NCBI GenBank assembly: GCA_021808665.1
Contig: JAKBBA010000038.1
Coordinates: 1-32,202 of the forward strand
Source: Actinomycetes bacterium
GTDB taxonomy: Bacteria; Actinomycetota; Acidimicrobiia; Acidimicrobiales; Palsa-688
Direction: 5' to 3'
DNA: 32,202 bases
A program made the position numbers and the translations under genes. Below are positions 9,301-15,812 of this stretch, one piece after another (positions within the stretch are counted from its first letter, which is position 1; every line of letters starts with the position of its first letter). The notes beneath the pieces were generated by a model, which had not been told where the DNA came from, did not search any database, and saw only the letters and a list, made by a program, of their open reading frames with translations.

Positions 9301-9415
9301 CGACCACCACTTGGTCCTTGACTCCGAGGGTCGGTCTGAGGGAGTCGAGGCAGGTCTTGGTGGTCTCCCAACCGTTCCATGCAAGAATCGCGACTGTTAC
9401 AGGTGTGCGGCTCAT
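6329..9415 (-). CDS. Three-domain GT2 glycosyltransferase with central TPR-like region (probable flagellin glycosyltransferase)
   Basis: The 1028-residue protein carries three separate GT2 domains. Domain 1 (about 5-240) has VTVAILAWNGWETTK, VVVVDNGSTDAT and the NND motif at 88-90. Domain 2 (about 249-420) is of a different subtype with CLITKDEEELIGECL, VVYDTGSTDAT, DFSRARNEAL and DAD at 329-331. It is followed by alpha-helical repeats resembling TPRs (about 445-620), the layout of transferases that glycosylate proteins. Domain 3 (about 787-1028) resembles domain 1, with SLVIPCFNKAEL, NND at 871-873 and NEDVDL at 973-978. All three keep their acidic metal-binding motifs. No signal peptide or membrane helix is seen, so it is cytoplasmic, fitting glycosylation of flagellin before export. 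It is transcribed divergently from fliC, 217 bases apart, from its own flagellar-sigma promoter ending 8 bases before the ATG, which has no clear ribosome binding site. The flagellin target is inferred from context. Confidence 0.88.
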   Translation of the reverse strand: MSRTPVTVAILAWNGWETTKTCLDSLRPTLGVKDQVVVVDNGSTDATPRGLAAYPWIEVVTNQVNRGFAGGCNDAAALARNDIIIFLNNDTLLPSRWIEPLVAAFDDPQVGAAGPRSNFVSGPQVVAEADYTKPAEMRRFARAWSAAHRSMISPTTRLVGFALAVRRSVFEDLGGFDEEYGIGGFEDDDLCRRMTASGFKLVISHESFVHHEGHKTFDANGLDWYAEQESNRARFLSAHGPDATAERPVMVSACLITKDEEELIGECLGSLEGFADEIVVYDTGSTDATVLLARAAGATVVEGYWDDDFSRARNEALSYCSGEWILWLDADETLQADNAAQLRSLLVSTRPDIDAWSVRIDNVTGAGAGSGFSHHAARLFRRDRCEWTGRLHEQIARRGSHESILQAELSDGGWILHMGYTDQRMASRNKAERNIRLARAEAEDTNVWDRGYTLTSLGRSLVLAGNTDEGLRYLLEALDVSDNQITRRLALHSAISAAAALGRTDEAFAMCDRFRAEGGDSSTVAALEAPLHLASGDPSRALELLDSVVTGVSDQDGFSQAAGSIAAFRSQALSALGRPGEAADALLNALGEEGVLDTHLGAVVELLDSSGRDLAELAIALPTSKLKLFMAQVLQLKAAAADRTLEACFQKSVDVHLVLATAAKLSERLGTSRALVWSTRLRQAGFAASCPLIAMARSDAPVVLRALSAAVAWAAFKDPAAREAFSASAATASGVEYRRVLSDTAAIAPDLLADIASTTDRTSNPPGLPASPRLQQSRSGPAGALPAASLVIPCFNKAELTSACLQSIAETTNCSSVEVVLVDNASTDATARIEGNTGLFKVIRNPVNLGFAKACNQGFAVARSDTVVFLNNDTVALPGWLDAMLALLDQEPTVGAVGARLLYPDGSIQHAGIDIHEIGAELHGVHRYVGKPADYPHASVPCDVEAVTAAAIAVRRTAFQEVGGFCEQYWNGNEDVDLCLGLRQGGWEVVYEPASCLIHLESQSGPERFSRLQHNVELLTARWLRIPA

Positions 9416-9423
9416 CGGCTTTA

Positions 9424-9452
9424 GGATCGGCTGGAACGGGGTAATTCTTGAT
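9424..9452 (-). promoter_or_regulatory. Flagellar-sigma promoter for the giant glycosyltransferase, apparently leaderless
   Basis: On the minus strand ATCAAG (9447-9452), 15 bases, GCCGATCC (9424-9431). Only 8 bases separate the -10 box from the ATG at 9415, so the transcript would start at or next to the start codon. Confidence 0.7.
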
Positions 9453-9519
9453 GTTGTAGGAAAATACGCCTACCTTCGAAGGGAGCCGGTCGTTCCGGCG
9501 GGCTCGTTGTGTGATTGCC

Positions 9520-9548
9520 CTCAAGTCGCCGGTACTCGGAGACGAGGA
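9520..9548 (+). promoter_or_regulatory. Flagellar-sigma promoter for fliC
   Basis: CTCAAG (9520-9525), 15 bases, GACGAGGA (9541-9548). The -35 box and spacing are identical to the flgB and fliM sites; the -10 keeps only the GACGA core. The predicted leader is about 80 bases, ending in AGGAGG (9622-9627) 5 bases before the ATG. Confidence 0.65.
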
Positions 9549-9562
9549 CTATGTTGCTGAAC

Positions 9563-9577
9563 CCGGCGACCAGCCGG
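9563..9577 (+). other. Small hairpin in the fliC leader
   Basis: CCGGC (9563-9567) and GCCGG (9573-9577) pair around a 5-base loop shortly after the predicted fliC transcription start. It may stabilise the 5' end of the flagellin mRNA; function not known. Confidence 0.35.
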
Positions 9578-9632
9578 CTAACAGTTAACCAGGGTCTCGA
9601 AGGAGTCGGGGCCTGCTTCCCAGGAGGAACGG

Positions 9633-10469
9633 ATGTCTTCTCTAGTAGTCAATAACAACCTGTCGGCGCTCAACGCCTACAACAACGTAAACCAGACCGA
9701 TATGGCCATGTCGAAGGCTATATCGCAGTTGTCGTCGGGTCTGCAAATCCAGACCGCCGCTGATAACCCCGCCGGGTACGTCACCGCGGAAGGTCTTCAG
9801 TCCCAGGCCAACGGCTACACGCAGGCCATAAGCAACGCCCAGAACGGCGTCTCGCTCATTCAGACGGCGAGCGGTGCGCTGAACCAGGTCGTTTCCATCC
9901 TGCAAACCATGAACTCTCTGGCGCTAGCTTCGGCGAACGGTGCTACCAACGACAGCAACTCGCTCAACGCTAACCAGCAGGAGTTCACTGCGCTGTCCAA
10001 CCAGATCGACCAGATCTCCCAGACGACGCAGTTCGGTACCACCCAACTGCTGAACGGCAGCTTCTCGCAGCAGACCCTGCAGGTCGGGGCCTTCGACACC
10101 GTAAGCAACGTCATCACCCTGACCATTCAGGGCATCAGCACTGGTGCTCTCAACATAGCTACTACCGCGGTGTCGGTGCTGAACGCTGCAAGCGCGCAGG
10201 CGGCCGCATCGGCTGTGCAAGCTGCCATCAGCCAAGTGGCTTCGATAGAAGCAGCGGTCGGTGCAACGCAGAACCAGCTCAACGCAGTCGTAGCGAACCT
10301 CACCGTGGGTCAGCAGAACCTGCAGTCAGCGTACTCGAGCATCGTCGACGTGAACTTCGCCCAGGCGACCACCACGTACAGTACGGATCAGATCCTCATG
10401 CAGTCGGGTGTTGCGATGCTCTCACAGGCGCAACAGACCCCGTCGCTGGTCCTCAAGCTGCTTCAGTAG
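9633..10469 (+). CDS. fliC: Flagellin
   Basis: The filament subunit, exported through the flagellum and polymerised under the FliD cap. The N-terminal D0/D1 helices begin SSLVVNNNLSALNAYNNVNQ and run to about 165 with QFGTTQLLNGSFS. A short variable region (about 165-200) replaces D2/D3, and the C-terminal D1/D0 helix ends in SGVAMLSQAQQTPSLVLKLL. At 278 residues it is a minimal flagellin. It contains no arginine and only two lysines (K28, K275): positions that are Arg in most flagellins (GLRIN, the RELAVQ segment, SRI) read GLQIQ, MNSLALA and SSI here. No cysteine. Abundant Ser/Thr gives many possible O-glycosylation sites. The ATG at 9633 has AGGAGG 5 bases upstream. The gene is followed by a strong hairpin and then fliD. 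Confidence 0.97.
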   Translation: MSSLVVNNNLSALNAYNNVNQTDMAMSKAISQLSSGLQIQTAADNPAGYVTAEGLQSQANGYTQAISNAQNGVSLIQTASGALNQVVSILQTMNSLALASANGATNDSNSLNANQQEFTALSNQIDQISQTTQFGTTQLLNGSFSQQTLQVGAFDTVSNVITLTIQGISTGALNIATTAVSVLNAASAQAAASAVQAAISQVASIEAAVGATQNQLNAVVANLTVGQQNLQSAYSSIVDVNFAQATTTYSTDQILMQSGVAMLSQAQQTPSLVLKLLQ

Positions 10470-10486
10470 ACGTAGTTTCAAACCAC

Positions 10487-10534
10487 GAAGGGACTGCCGG
10501 TCCCGGGCGTTGACCCGGGGCCGGCGCGCCCTTC
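10487..10534 (+). terminator. Strong hairpin after fliC (terminator or mRNA-stabilising stem)
   Basis: The inner stem of 12 pairs, GCCGGTCCCGGG (10496-10507) with CCCGGGGCCGGC (10514-10525), has a 6-base loop and one G-T pair. An outer stem, GAAGGG (10487-10492) with CCCTTC (10529-10534), continues it across a 3x3 internal loop. There is no T-run, as is common in high-GC actinobacteria. It would give abundant fliC-only mRNA with partial read-through into fliD. Confidence 0.65.
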
Positions 10535-10600
10535 AGGTTCCATCGCGCAACCCTGCCAGCCTTGGCTTGGCCTTACTAAGTGACGAAGGAGGTATAGCTA

Positions 10601-13159
10601 ATGTCATCTACATCGTCTGGTACCTCCGTGGGCGGGGGGAGCCTTACCACCCCACCCATAGTCTCCTACGGTCTCGTGTCGGGGATCAACACACAGCAGG
10701 TCATTGCTGCCGAGCTCCAGCCGTTCCAGATTCCGATCAATAACCTGACGTCGGAGCAGTCGACGATCTCGTCGAATGTCGCAGACTACCAGCAGATCAA
10801 TTCTGACCTGCTTGCGTTGCAGACCGCTGCCAACACGCTCGCTATGCCGTCAGGGTGGAACTCCCGATCAGCAACGTCGTCGAACACTGCGGTAGCCACG
10901 GCCAGCGCAGGTCCGGGAACGCCGGTGGGATCGGTGCAGTTCGCCGTCACCCAGCTCGCCTCGGCCAACACGATCGTCTCTTCAGGTAGCGTATCTTCCA
11001 CTTCCCAGGTGGTTACGTCCAACCCGGGGCTGCTCATCTCCGAGGGCGCCAACCAGCTCGGGTTCGCTTCCCTGGCGGCCGGCAGCGGCGCCGCCCTGGG
11101 CGCTCACACTTTCAGCGTGACCCAGGCCTCACAGGCTGCTTCTCTGACCGGCACGACCACCCCCGGGTCGTCCGGTACGGCGACCACGATAACGGCCTTG
11201 AATAACACTCTTGACGTAACTGTCAACGGAACCGCCTACGCTCTGAGCCTGGCGGCGAGCCCGTCTGGTGGCTACAGCTCCTCGGCTCTCCTAGCCGCCG
11301 TGAACTCGGCGATCAGCTCGGCTGGGGCTTCTGGTGTCCTCCAAGCCGGCTACGATGGTGCCGGCCACTTAGTCCTCTCGACTGTCGACCAGGGTTCCTC
11401 GCAGAGCCTGGCGGTCATCGGTGGAACGGCGCTCAGTACTCTCGGATTGTCTGCTGCAAGCACCACCGGTGTCGACGCGATCGTCAACGTGGACGGCACC
11501 GCCAACACCATCTCTACTGTCACACCAGGTGCTGCACTCACCCTCAGCGGTCCGTCCGGTGCGACCTACACGGCCACGCTTGCAGGGTCAGGCTCTCAGG
11601 CCTACGTGAACAGTTCGCTGATATCCGTTGCGTCGATCAACGCGACGAATGTAAGCACGGGCAGCGGCTCCCTGGCCGATGTCGTCGCGAACATAAACGC
11701 CTCGGGGACCGGCGTGACAGCGTCGGCTGTCCAGACATCCGCTGGGTCCTACGTGCTGCAGATGTCTTCGTCGCAGACCGGGACGAACGGTGACCTGTCC
11801 GTCGACCCCAACGCCTTCTCCTCATCGACCTTGGGTAGCCTGCGCACCGCTGTCGCCGGCGCCAACGCCGAACTGCAGGTAGGTGGAACCTCGGGCTACA
11901 CGGTGTCCTCCCAGACGAACACCTTCTCGGGTCTCCTTCCCGGACTGTCCGTTACGGCACAGCAGGTGAGCTCTACACCTGTCACGGTCACGGTGGGCAA
12001 CGACGCGTCAGCCGCCGCCAGCTCGGTCGGCAATCTCGTGAGCGACGCCAACACGGTCCTGTCCGACCTGCAGAAATACGCCGGCTACAACCAGGCTACC
12101 AAGCAGGGCGGGCCGCTCATGGGATCAGCCATCCTCCAGGGGCTGACGAACTCGATCCTATCGGCGGTCGCCTCCACGGTCGGAACGTCCGGAGTGGGCA
12201 GCGCCGCCAACGTCGGAATAACCATCAGCAACGGACAGCTGAGCTTCAATCAGACGACCTTCGAGGCGGCTTTCAACGCGAACCCGGCCCAGGTGCAGTC
12301 CGTCTTCGCTCAGGGAGGCACGTTCTCGCCGTCGTCGCAGTCGTACTCGGGTCAGGTTTCGTTCTCCTACGCAGGGCCCACGACACTCCCGGGTACCTAC
12401 GCCATCGACGTGTCGCATTCGGCTACCCAGGCCAGTGATCTGGGAGCTGCTCTGCCCGGCGGAGCTGTAAGTGCAGGGGAGACCCTCACGATCGGGGTGG
12501 GCTCTGCGAGCGCCACCTACACCACTACCTCGGGGCAGTCTCTCGCGTCGATCGCAGCGGGCCTGAACAGCGCATTCGCATCTCAGGGCATGTCTCTCTC
12601 CGCGCAGGTCGTAGGAGGCACGCAACTCCAACTCGTCTCCGCAGGATACGGGTCGGCCACCTCGTTCAACGTGAGCACGACCAACACTGCGTCGGGGACC
12701 CTAGGACTGACAGGCGCCGCCTCCAGCGCAACCTTCTCCGGGACCGACGTCGCCGGGACCATAAATGGGGTAACCGCCACCGGGTCCGGTCAGTTCCTGT
12801 CGGCTCCGACGTCGGACCCTACGCTGGCCGGTCTCGCCGTGCAGGTGACCGCGAGCGGCATAACCTCGTCCACGAGTCTCGGATCCCTCACCTACACGCC
12901 CGGACTGGCCCAAGCCTTGGCTACCGTGGCCAACTCGATGGCGAACCCGGTCACCGGTGCCATCACCCAGACAGTCCAGAGCATGCAGAACCAGTCGGCA
13001 GCCCTCACCCCGCAGATCCAGATGTACCAGAGGATCGTGAGCCAGGAGCAGCAGATGTTGAGCAACAAGTACGCCAACATGGAGTCCGTGCTCGGCACTT
13101 TGAAGAACCAGAGCTCCGCCCTTACGGGCGAGCTCGCGTCGATAGCAGCGAACGGATGA
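10601..13159 (+). CDS. fliD: Filament cap protein FliD, unusually long
   Basis: FliD (HAP2) caps the growing filament and inserts flagellin. The N-terminal FliD domain is at about 20-120 (VSYGLVSGINTQQVIAAEL, then PINNLTSEQSTISSNVADY). The C-terminal domain begins near LPGLSVTAQQVSSTPVTVTV, and a C-terminal coiled coil (about 775-852) contains QMYQRIVSQEQQML and MESVLGTLKNQSSAL, as in known FliD. Length is 852 residues against roughly 400-670 for typical members; the extra length is a Ser/Thr/Gly/Ala-rich, beta-type middle. Only three Arg and four Lys are present in the whole protein. AAGGAGG lies 8 bases before the ATG. No flagellar-sigma promoter was found in the gap, so it is probably co-transcribed from fliC or uses an unrecognised promoter. 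Confidence 0.95.
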   Translation: MSSTSSGTSVGGGSLTTPPIVSYGLVSGINTQQVIAAELQPFQIPINNLTSEQSTISSNVADYQQINSDLLALQTAANTLAMPSGWNSRSATSSNTAVATASAGPGTPVGSVQFAVTQLASANTIVSSGSVSSTSQVVTSNPGLLISEGANQLGFASLAAGSGAALGAHTFSVTQASQAASLTGTTTPGSSGTATTITALNNTLDVTVNGTAYALSLAASPSGGYSSSALLAAVNSAISSAGASGVLQAGYDGAGHLVLSTVDQGSSQSLAVIGGTALSTLGLSAASTTGVDAIVNVDGTANTISTVTPGAALTLSGPSGATYTATLAGSGSQAYVNSSLISVASINATNVSTGSGSLADVVANINASGTGVTASAVQTSAGSYVLQMSSSQTGTNGDLSVDPNAFSSSTLGSLRTAVAGANAELQVGGTSGYTVSSQTNTFSGLLPGLSVTAQQVSSTPVTVTVGNDASAAASSVGNLVSDANTVLSDLQKYAGYNQATKQGGPLMGSAILQGLTNSILSAVASTVGTSGVGSAANVGITISNGQLSFNQTTFEAAFNANPAQVQSVFAQGGTFSPSSQSYSGQVSFSYAGPTTLPGTYAIDVSHSATQASDLGAALPGGAVSAGETLTIGVGSASATYTTTSGQSLASIAAGLNSAFASQGMSLSAQVVGGTQLQLVSAGYGSATSFNVSTTNTASGTLGLTGAASSATFSGTDVAGTINGVTATGSGQFLSAPTSDPTLAGLAVQVTASGITSSTSLGSLTYTPGLAQALATVANSMANPVTGAITQTVQSMQNQSAALTPQIQMYQRIVSQEQQMLSNKYANMESVLGTLKNQSSALTGELASIAANG

Positions 13160-13178
13160 TGTTACCCAGGAGGCCCAG

Positions 13179-13601
13179 GTGAGTGCGACAAACCAGCGAG
13201 CCGAGGAGATGCGGCTCAGGTACCTCACAGAAGCCATAGAGACCTCGACGCCGGCGTCTCGGCTGACTATGCTCCTCGACGCCTTGGAGATGGACCTGGC
13301 GCGCGCCGACCGGGCCTTCGTCGACGGGTCGAATCCCAAGACCGTCAGCGACCTGCTAATCCACGCTCAGGAGATCATCCTCGCCTTGCGGGACACGTTG
13401 GACACCTCGGCGTGGGAGCCGGCTGGCCAGATAGGTTCCCTCTACGACCACTTCTATTCGGAGTTGGTGAGATCCAACCTGGAGAAGGACCGGGCGAGAG
13501 CAGCCGAAGTGGCGCTACACGTAGCCACCCTTGCGGCGGCGTGGCGTAGCGCTGCTAGCTCTGTTGAGAAGACCAGCGTCGAATCGGGTGCGATAGGTTG
13601 A
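13179..13601 (+). CDS. fliS: Flagellin export chaperone FliS
   Basis: FliS binds the C-terminus of flagellin in the cytoplasm, prevents early polymerisation and delivers it to FlhA. The 140-residue helical protein has the family pattern RYLTEAIETSTPASRLTMLL near the N-terminus (the usual YxxxxVxTASPxxLxxMLY motif), then a helix ending in AQEIILALRDTLD and LYDHFYSELVRSN. The start is GTG at 13179, set by AGGAGG 5 bases upstream. It follows fliD by 19 bases and overlaps the next small gene by 4 bases, the standard fliD-fliS-fliT order. Unlike the exported proteins next to it, its content of charged residues is normal. Confidence 0.94.
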   Translation: MSATNQRAEEMRLRYLTEAIETSTPASRLTMLLDALEMDLARADRAFVDGSNPKTVSDLLIHAQEIILALRDTLDTSAWEPAGQIGSLYDHFYSELVRSNLEKDRARAAEVALHVATLAAAWRSAASSVEKTSVESGAIG

Positions 13602-13900
13602 GCGGGACCGACTGGAATGGGCTGCTCGACTCCATGCAGCGACGCCTGGAGGCGATAGAAGCCATGTTCGCGTCGGACTCTCATGTGGCGGTGGAACCGT
13701 TCCAGCTGCCCGAGGGCTTAGGCCCACTGCCCAAGGAGCTTCGCGATCGGGCTGAGCAGCTGCTGTCCGATACCGTCGAGGCCGAAAACCGCTTGGAGCA
13801 CCTGATGAGCACCACCGCTCGGCGTCTCCACGCAGTCTCGGGTGCTAAGGCTTTCGACATCGGCCGTCCTGCTCCCACCTACGTCGATCAGTCCGCCTGA
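13598..13900 (+). CDS. Small helical protein of unknown function in the fliT position
   Basis: I do not recognise the family. The 100-residue product looks mostly helical, with two predicted amphipathic helices (about 5-25, DWNGLLDSMQRRLEAIEAMF, and about 44-78, LPKELRDRAEQLLSDTVEAENRL) and a Pro-rich break between them. No membrane helix or signal peptide. The start is a TTG that overlaps the fliS stop (TTGA), implying translational coupling. Position after fliS suggests a FliT-like chaperone for FliD or a FliS partner, but sequence does not prove this. The stop codon lies within a 13-base direct repeat. The gene is almost certainly real because of the coupled start and the coding-like composition. 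Confidence 0.75.
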   Translation: MSGTDWNGLLDSMQRRLEAIEAMFASDSHVAVEPFQLPEGLGPLPKELRDRAEQLLSDTVEAENRLEHLMSTTARRLHAVSGAKAFDIGRPAPTYVDQSA

Positions 13901-13918
13901 GCAGCCAGTCCGCCTGAG
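13889..13918 (+). repeat. 13-base direct repeat over the stop codon of the fliT-position gene
   Basis: CAGTCCGCCTGAG occurs at 13889-13901 and 13906-13918, period 17. The first copy contains the TGA stop. It looks like a small local duplication. Confidence 0.7.
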
Positions 13919-13929
13919 GTCGTAGCTCC

Positions 13930-13944
13930 CGGCCGCCCGGGCCG
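13930..13944. terminator. Possible bidirectional terminator between convergent genes
   Basis: CGGCC (13930-13934) and GGCCG (13940-13944) pair around a 5-base loop, followed on the plus strand by CTTTGTTCCCC. It lies between the end of the fliS operon and the oppositely oriented methyltransferase, where a terminator is expected. The stem is short. Confidence 0.4.
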
Positions 13945-13955
13945 CTTTGTTCCCC

Positions 13956-14891
13956 TCAGGGTCCCGCCGGTGCGTCCTGCGGTTTGGACGCGAACACGGC
14001 TAGGTGTGCCTCTATCTCACAGCTAGGGCCCTGATCCTCTCCGGCGAAGTCGGCGAAGGCCCGGTCGAATTCCCCGGCCGATAGGTGCCCTCCGCTTACC
14101 ACTCCGCTCCGGGCGAACCTGAGGCGCTCGAGCATAAGCGAACGCTCCGCGCCGGCCGGGTCCGGCCGGTGGTAGGCGGCTTGCGGCAGGACTATCAGCG
14201 GTCCGGGTACCAGGCCGGAGCGGTCCAGCAGGCCTGCAAGGCGGCGTCCTATGAAACGGTCACCTCCCCTGGCCGTCTGGGCGGCCCTCAGCGCACCCGC
14301 GAGCGTTGCGAACGCCTCCGACGGCGCAGGGTCCGAGATCGACAGGCCGTCGTCCACGTCGACGACGCACGCTGTCCCCCCAGATGCTAGGACCCGAGCG
14401 ACTTCTCCAGCGGCTCGGAGCGGGTCGGCTAGGTGCTGGAAGACGAACCGGGAAAAGACGAAGTCGAAGCTAGCGTAGGGAAACGGGAGAGCGTAAGCGT
14501 CGCCGGAAACGAACTCTGTACGCAAGGACGCCGACGTGGTCCTCTTGGCAAGCGAACTGCTGATCCGCCTTGCAGCCTCCAGGGCGTCGCCGTCACTGTC
14601 GACTCCTACCGTCACGACGTCCCCCTGCCCTGCCAGCTCAATGGTCGCCGCTCCGAAGCCGCAACCGACGTCTAGGACCCGCGACCCCTGGGGGAGGCTC
14701 AGTGATCCTATGAGGGCACGCCGCTGTGGTGCCGAAGCGACCGTCTGCACGGCCAGCCAGCGCAGATCGTCGGTCGCCGAAGCGACCTCGGCTTCCAGCG
14801 CCTCGTCGAGAGCAGCCCATAAGGCTTGGCGGTCGACCAGTAGACGCGAGCCGGATGCTGCGGAGCTCTGGGTAGTCTCGAAACTCGTCAA
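13956..14891 (-). CDS. Class I SAM-dependent methyltransferase inside the flagellar cluster
   Basis: Motif I is SRVLDVGCGFGAATIEL (70-86), then GVDSDGDALEAARR with the SAM-ribose acidic residue, GDAYALPFPYASFDFVFSRFVFQHLADP as motifs II-IV, and VLASGGTACVVDVDD. This is a methyltransferase-11 type fold, 311 residues, with an N-terminal helical extension of about 60 residues. The start is TTG at 14891, supported by GGAGG 7 bases upstream; the nearby ATG hits a TAG after three codons. It sits between the fliS operon and flgB, divergent from flgB. The target could be flagellin, its glycan, or something unrelated to motility. It is not similar by eye to the methyltransferase at 5438 beyond the common fold, and it does not look like FliB flagellin lysine methylase. 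Confidence 0.83.
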   Translation of the reverse strand: MTSFETTQSSAASGSRLLVDRQALWAALDEALEAEVASATDDLRWLAVQTVASAPQRRALIGSLSLPQGSRVLDVGCGFGAATIELAGQGDVVTVGVDSDGDALEAARRISSSLAKRTTSASLRTEFVSGDAYALPFPYASFDFVFSRFVFQHLADPLRAAGEVARVLASGGTACVVDVDDGLSISDPAPSEAFATLAGALRAAQTARGGDRFIGRRLAGLLDRSGLVPGPLIVLPQAAYHRPDPAGAERSLMLERLRFARSGVVSGGHLSAGEFDRAFADFAGEDQGPSCEIEAHLAVFASKPQDAPAGP

Positions 14892-14920
14892 ACTAAGCCT
14901 CCATCGTGGGTTTCTGATCT

Positions 14921-14949
14921 CTCAAGCACCGCCCTCCACGTGACGATAC
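14921..14949 (+). promoter_or_regulatory. Flagellar-sigma promoter for the flgB operon
   Basis: CTCAAG (14921-14926), 15 bases, GACGATAC (14942-14949). The -10 box differs at one base from the GCCGATAC of the flhA promoter. The predicted leader is about 110 bases, ending in GGAGGA ahead of flgB. This promoter may drive the long run from flgB to flgE. Confidence 0.75.
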
Positions 14950-15065
14950 ATCTGTTGGCCATGCTAGGACGGCATTGGCTCACCAATAGCGCCCAGGAGG
15001 GGCTCCACCCGAATTCAGGTTCGCCGGGCCATCGGTGCCGGTGACCATGGAGGAGATCGCCCGCC

Positions 15066-15410
15066 ATGAGCGGCATCATTGACGTTCTTCATTTCGCTGT
15101 CGACGGTCTCACGACCCAACAGCAGGCAATAGCCAACAACCTCGCCAACTCCGAGACACCCGGGTACACCGCCCAGGACGTCAGCTTCCAGACCAGTCTC
15201 GCCCAGGCCCTGTCTTCCTCGAGTGGTGGCACAGCGACAGTCACAACCACACCTAGCCAGGCCCTTCCGGCCACTAACGGTAACAACGTCAACACTGGTA
15301 ATCAGCTGGTCGCTGCCGAGCAGAACACCCTCCAATATCAAGCGACAGTAGATCTCCTCAACTCCCAGTTCCGTCTTGTGCAAGGTGCTGCGGGAGGGAG
15401 CTTCGCGTGA
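15066..15410 (+). CDS. flgB: Flagellar proximal rod protein FlgB
   Basis: FlgB forms part of the proximal rod joining the MS ring to the hook. The N-terminus carries the axial-protein signature around QQQAIANNLANSETPGYTAQ (19-38), where ANNLAN..TPGY is diagnostic of rod and hook proteins. The C-terminal helix TVDLLNSQFRLVQGA pairs with the N-terminal helix in the D0 domain. 114 residues, normal to slightly short. One Arg and no Lys. ATG at 15066 follows GGAGGA with suitable spacing. It overlaps flgC by 4 bases (GTGA), starting a tightly coupled operon. Confidence 0.95.
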   Translation: MSGIIDVLHFAVDGLTTQQQAIANNLANSETPGYTAQDVSFQTSLAQALSSSSGGTATVTTTPSQALPATNGNNVNTGNQLVAAEQNTLQYQATVDLLNSQFRLVQGAAGGSFA

Positions 15411-15811
15411 ACCTTTTCTCAGCTCTCGACATCTCGGGCTCGGGAATAAACGCATCCCAGACGTGGATCAACACCACCGCAGGAAACATCGCCAACGCAA
15501 ACGACACGGTTTCTACCAACTCACCAGTCTATGCGACTCAAACGCCTTTCTTCCAGGCGATCGGCCAACTCGGTCAGGTCGGGGATGGTGTCGCAGTCAC
15601 TTCGGTACAACTTGGCAGTTCTGCTGGCATCGTTCAGTACCAGCCCAACAGTCCCCTTGCAGACAGTCAAGGTAACGTTCGGGTAGCAAACGTTGACATG
15701 GGCAGTCAGATGGTCGATCTCATTGCAGCCCAAACAGATTACCAGGCAAACGCCTCCGCTCTAGCGAGCGCGAAGACAGCGTATCAGTCCGCACTGACGA
15801 TAGGAAGCTAA
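15407..15811 (+). CDS. flgC: Flagellar proximal rod protein FlgC
   Basis: A second proximal rod protein. The N-terminus MNLFSALDISGSGINASQTW with NTTAGNIANAN is the FlgC form of the axial signature, and the C-terminus VDMGSQMVDLIAAQTDYQAN is the conserved terminal helix of rod and hook proteins. 134 residues, typical. GTG start at 15407 inside the flgB stop, with AGGGAG upstream. One Arg and one Lys only. Order flgB-flgC-fliE is the classic arrangement and continues without gaps into fliF. Confidence 0.96.
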   Translation: MNLFSALDISGSGINASQTWINTTAGNIANANDTVSTNSPVYATQTPFFQAIGQLGQVGDGVAVTSVQLGSSAGIVQYQPNSPLADSQGNVRVANVDMGSQMVDLIAAQTDYQANASALASAKTAYQSALTIGS

Positions 15812-15812
15812 C

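Noticed and set aside
10470..10600. A flagellar-sigma promoter directly before fliD
   Set aside because: The closest candidate (TTTCAA, 14 bases, GCCGGTCC) has wrong spacing and lies in the hairpin arm.
12158..13339. Minus-strand frames across fliD and fliS
   Set aside because: Shadows of the real genes, rich in Arg/Gly with no family signature.
14950..15065. A riboswitch (for example cyclic di-GMP) in the flgB leader
   Set aside because: Small hairpins such as ATTGG-CTCA-CCAAT occur, but no conserved riboswitch core was recognised.
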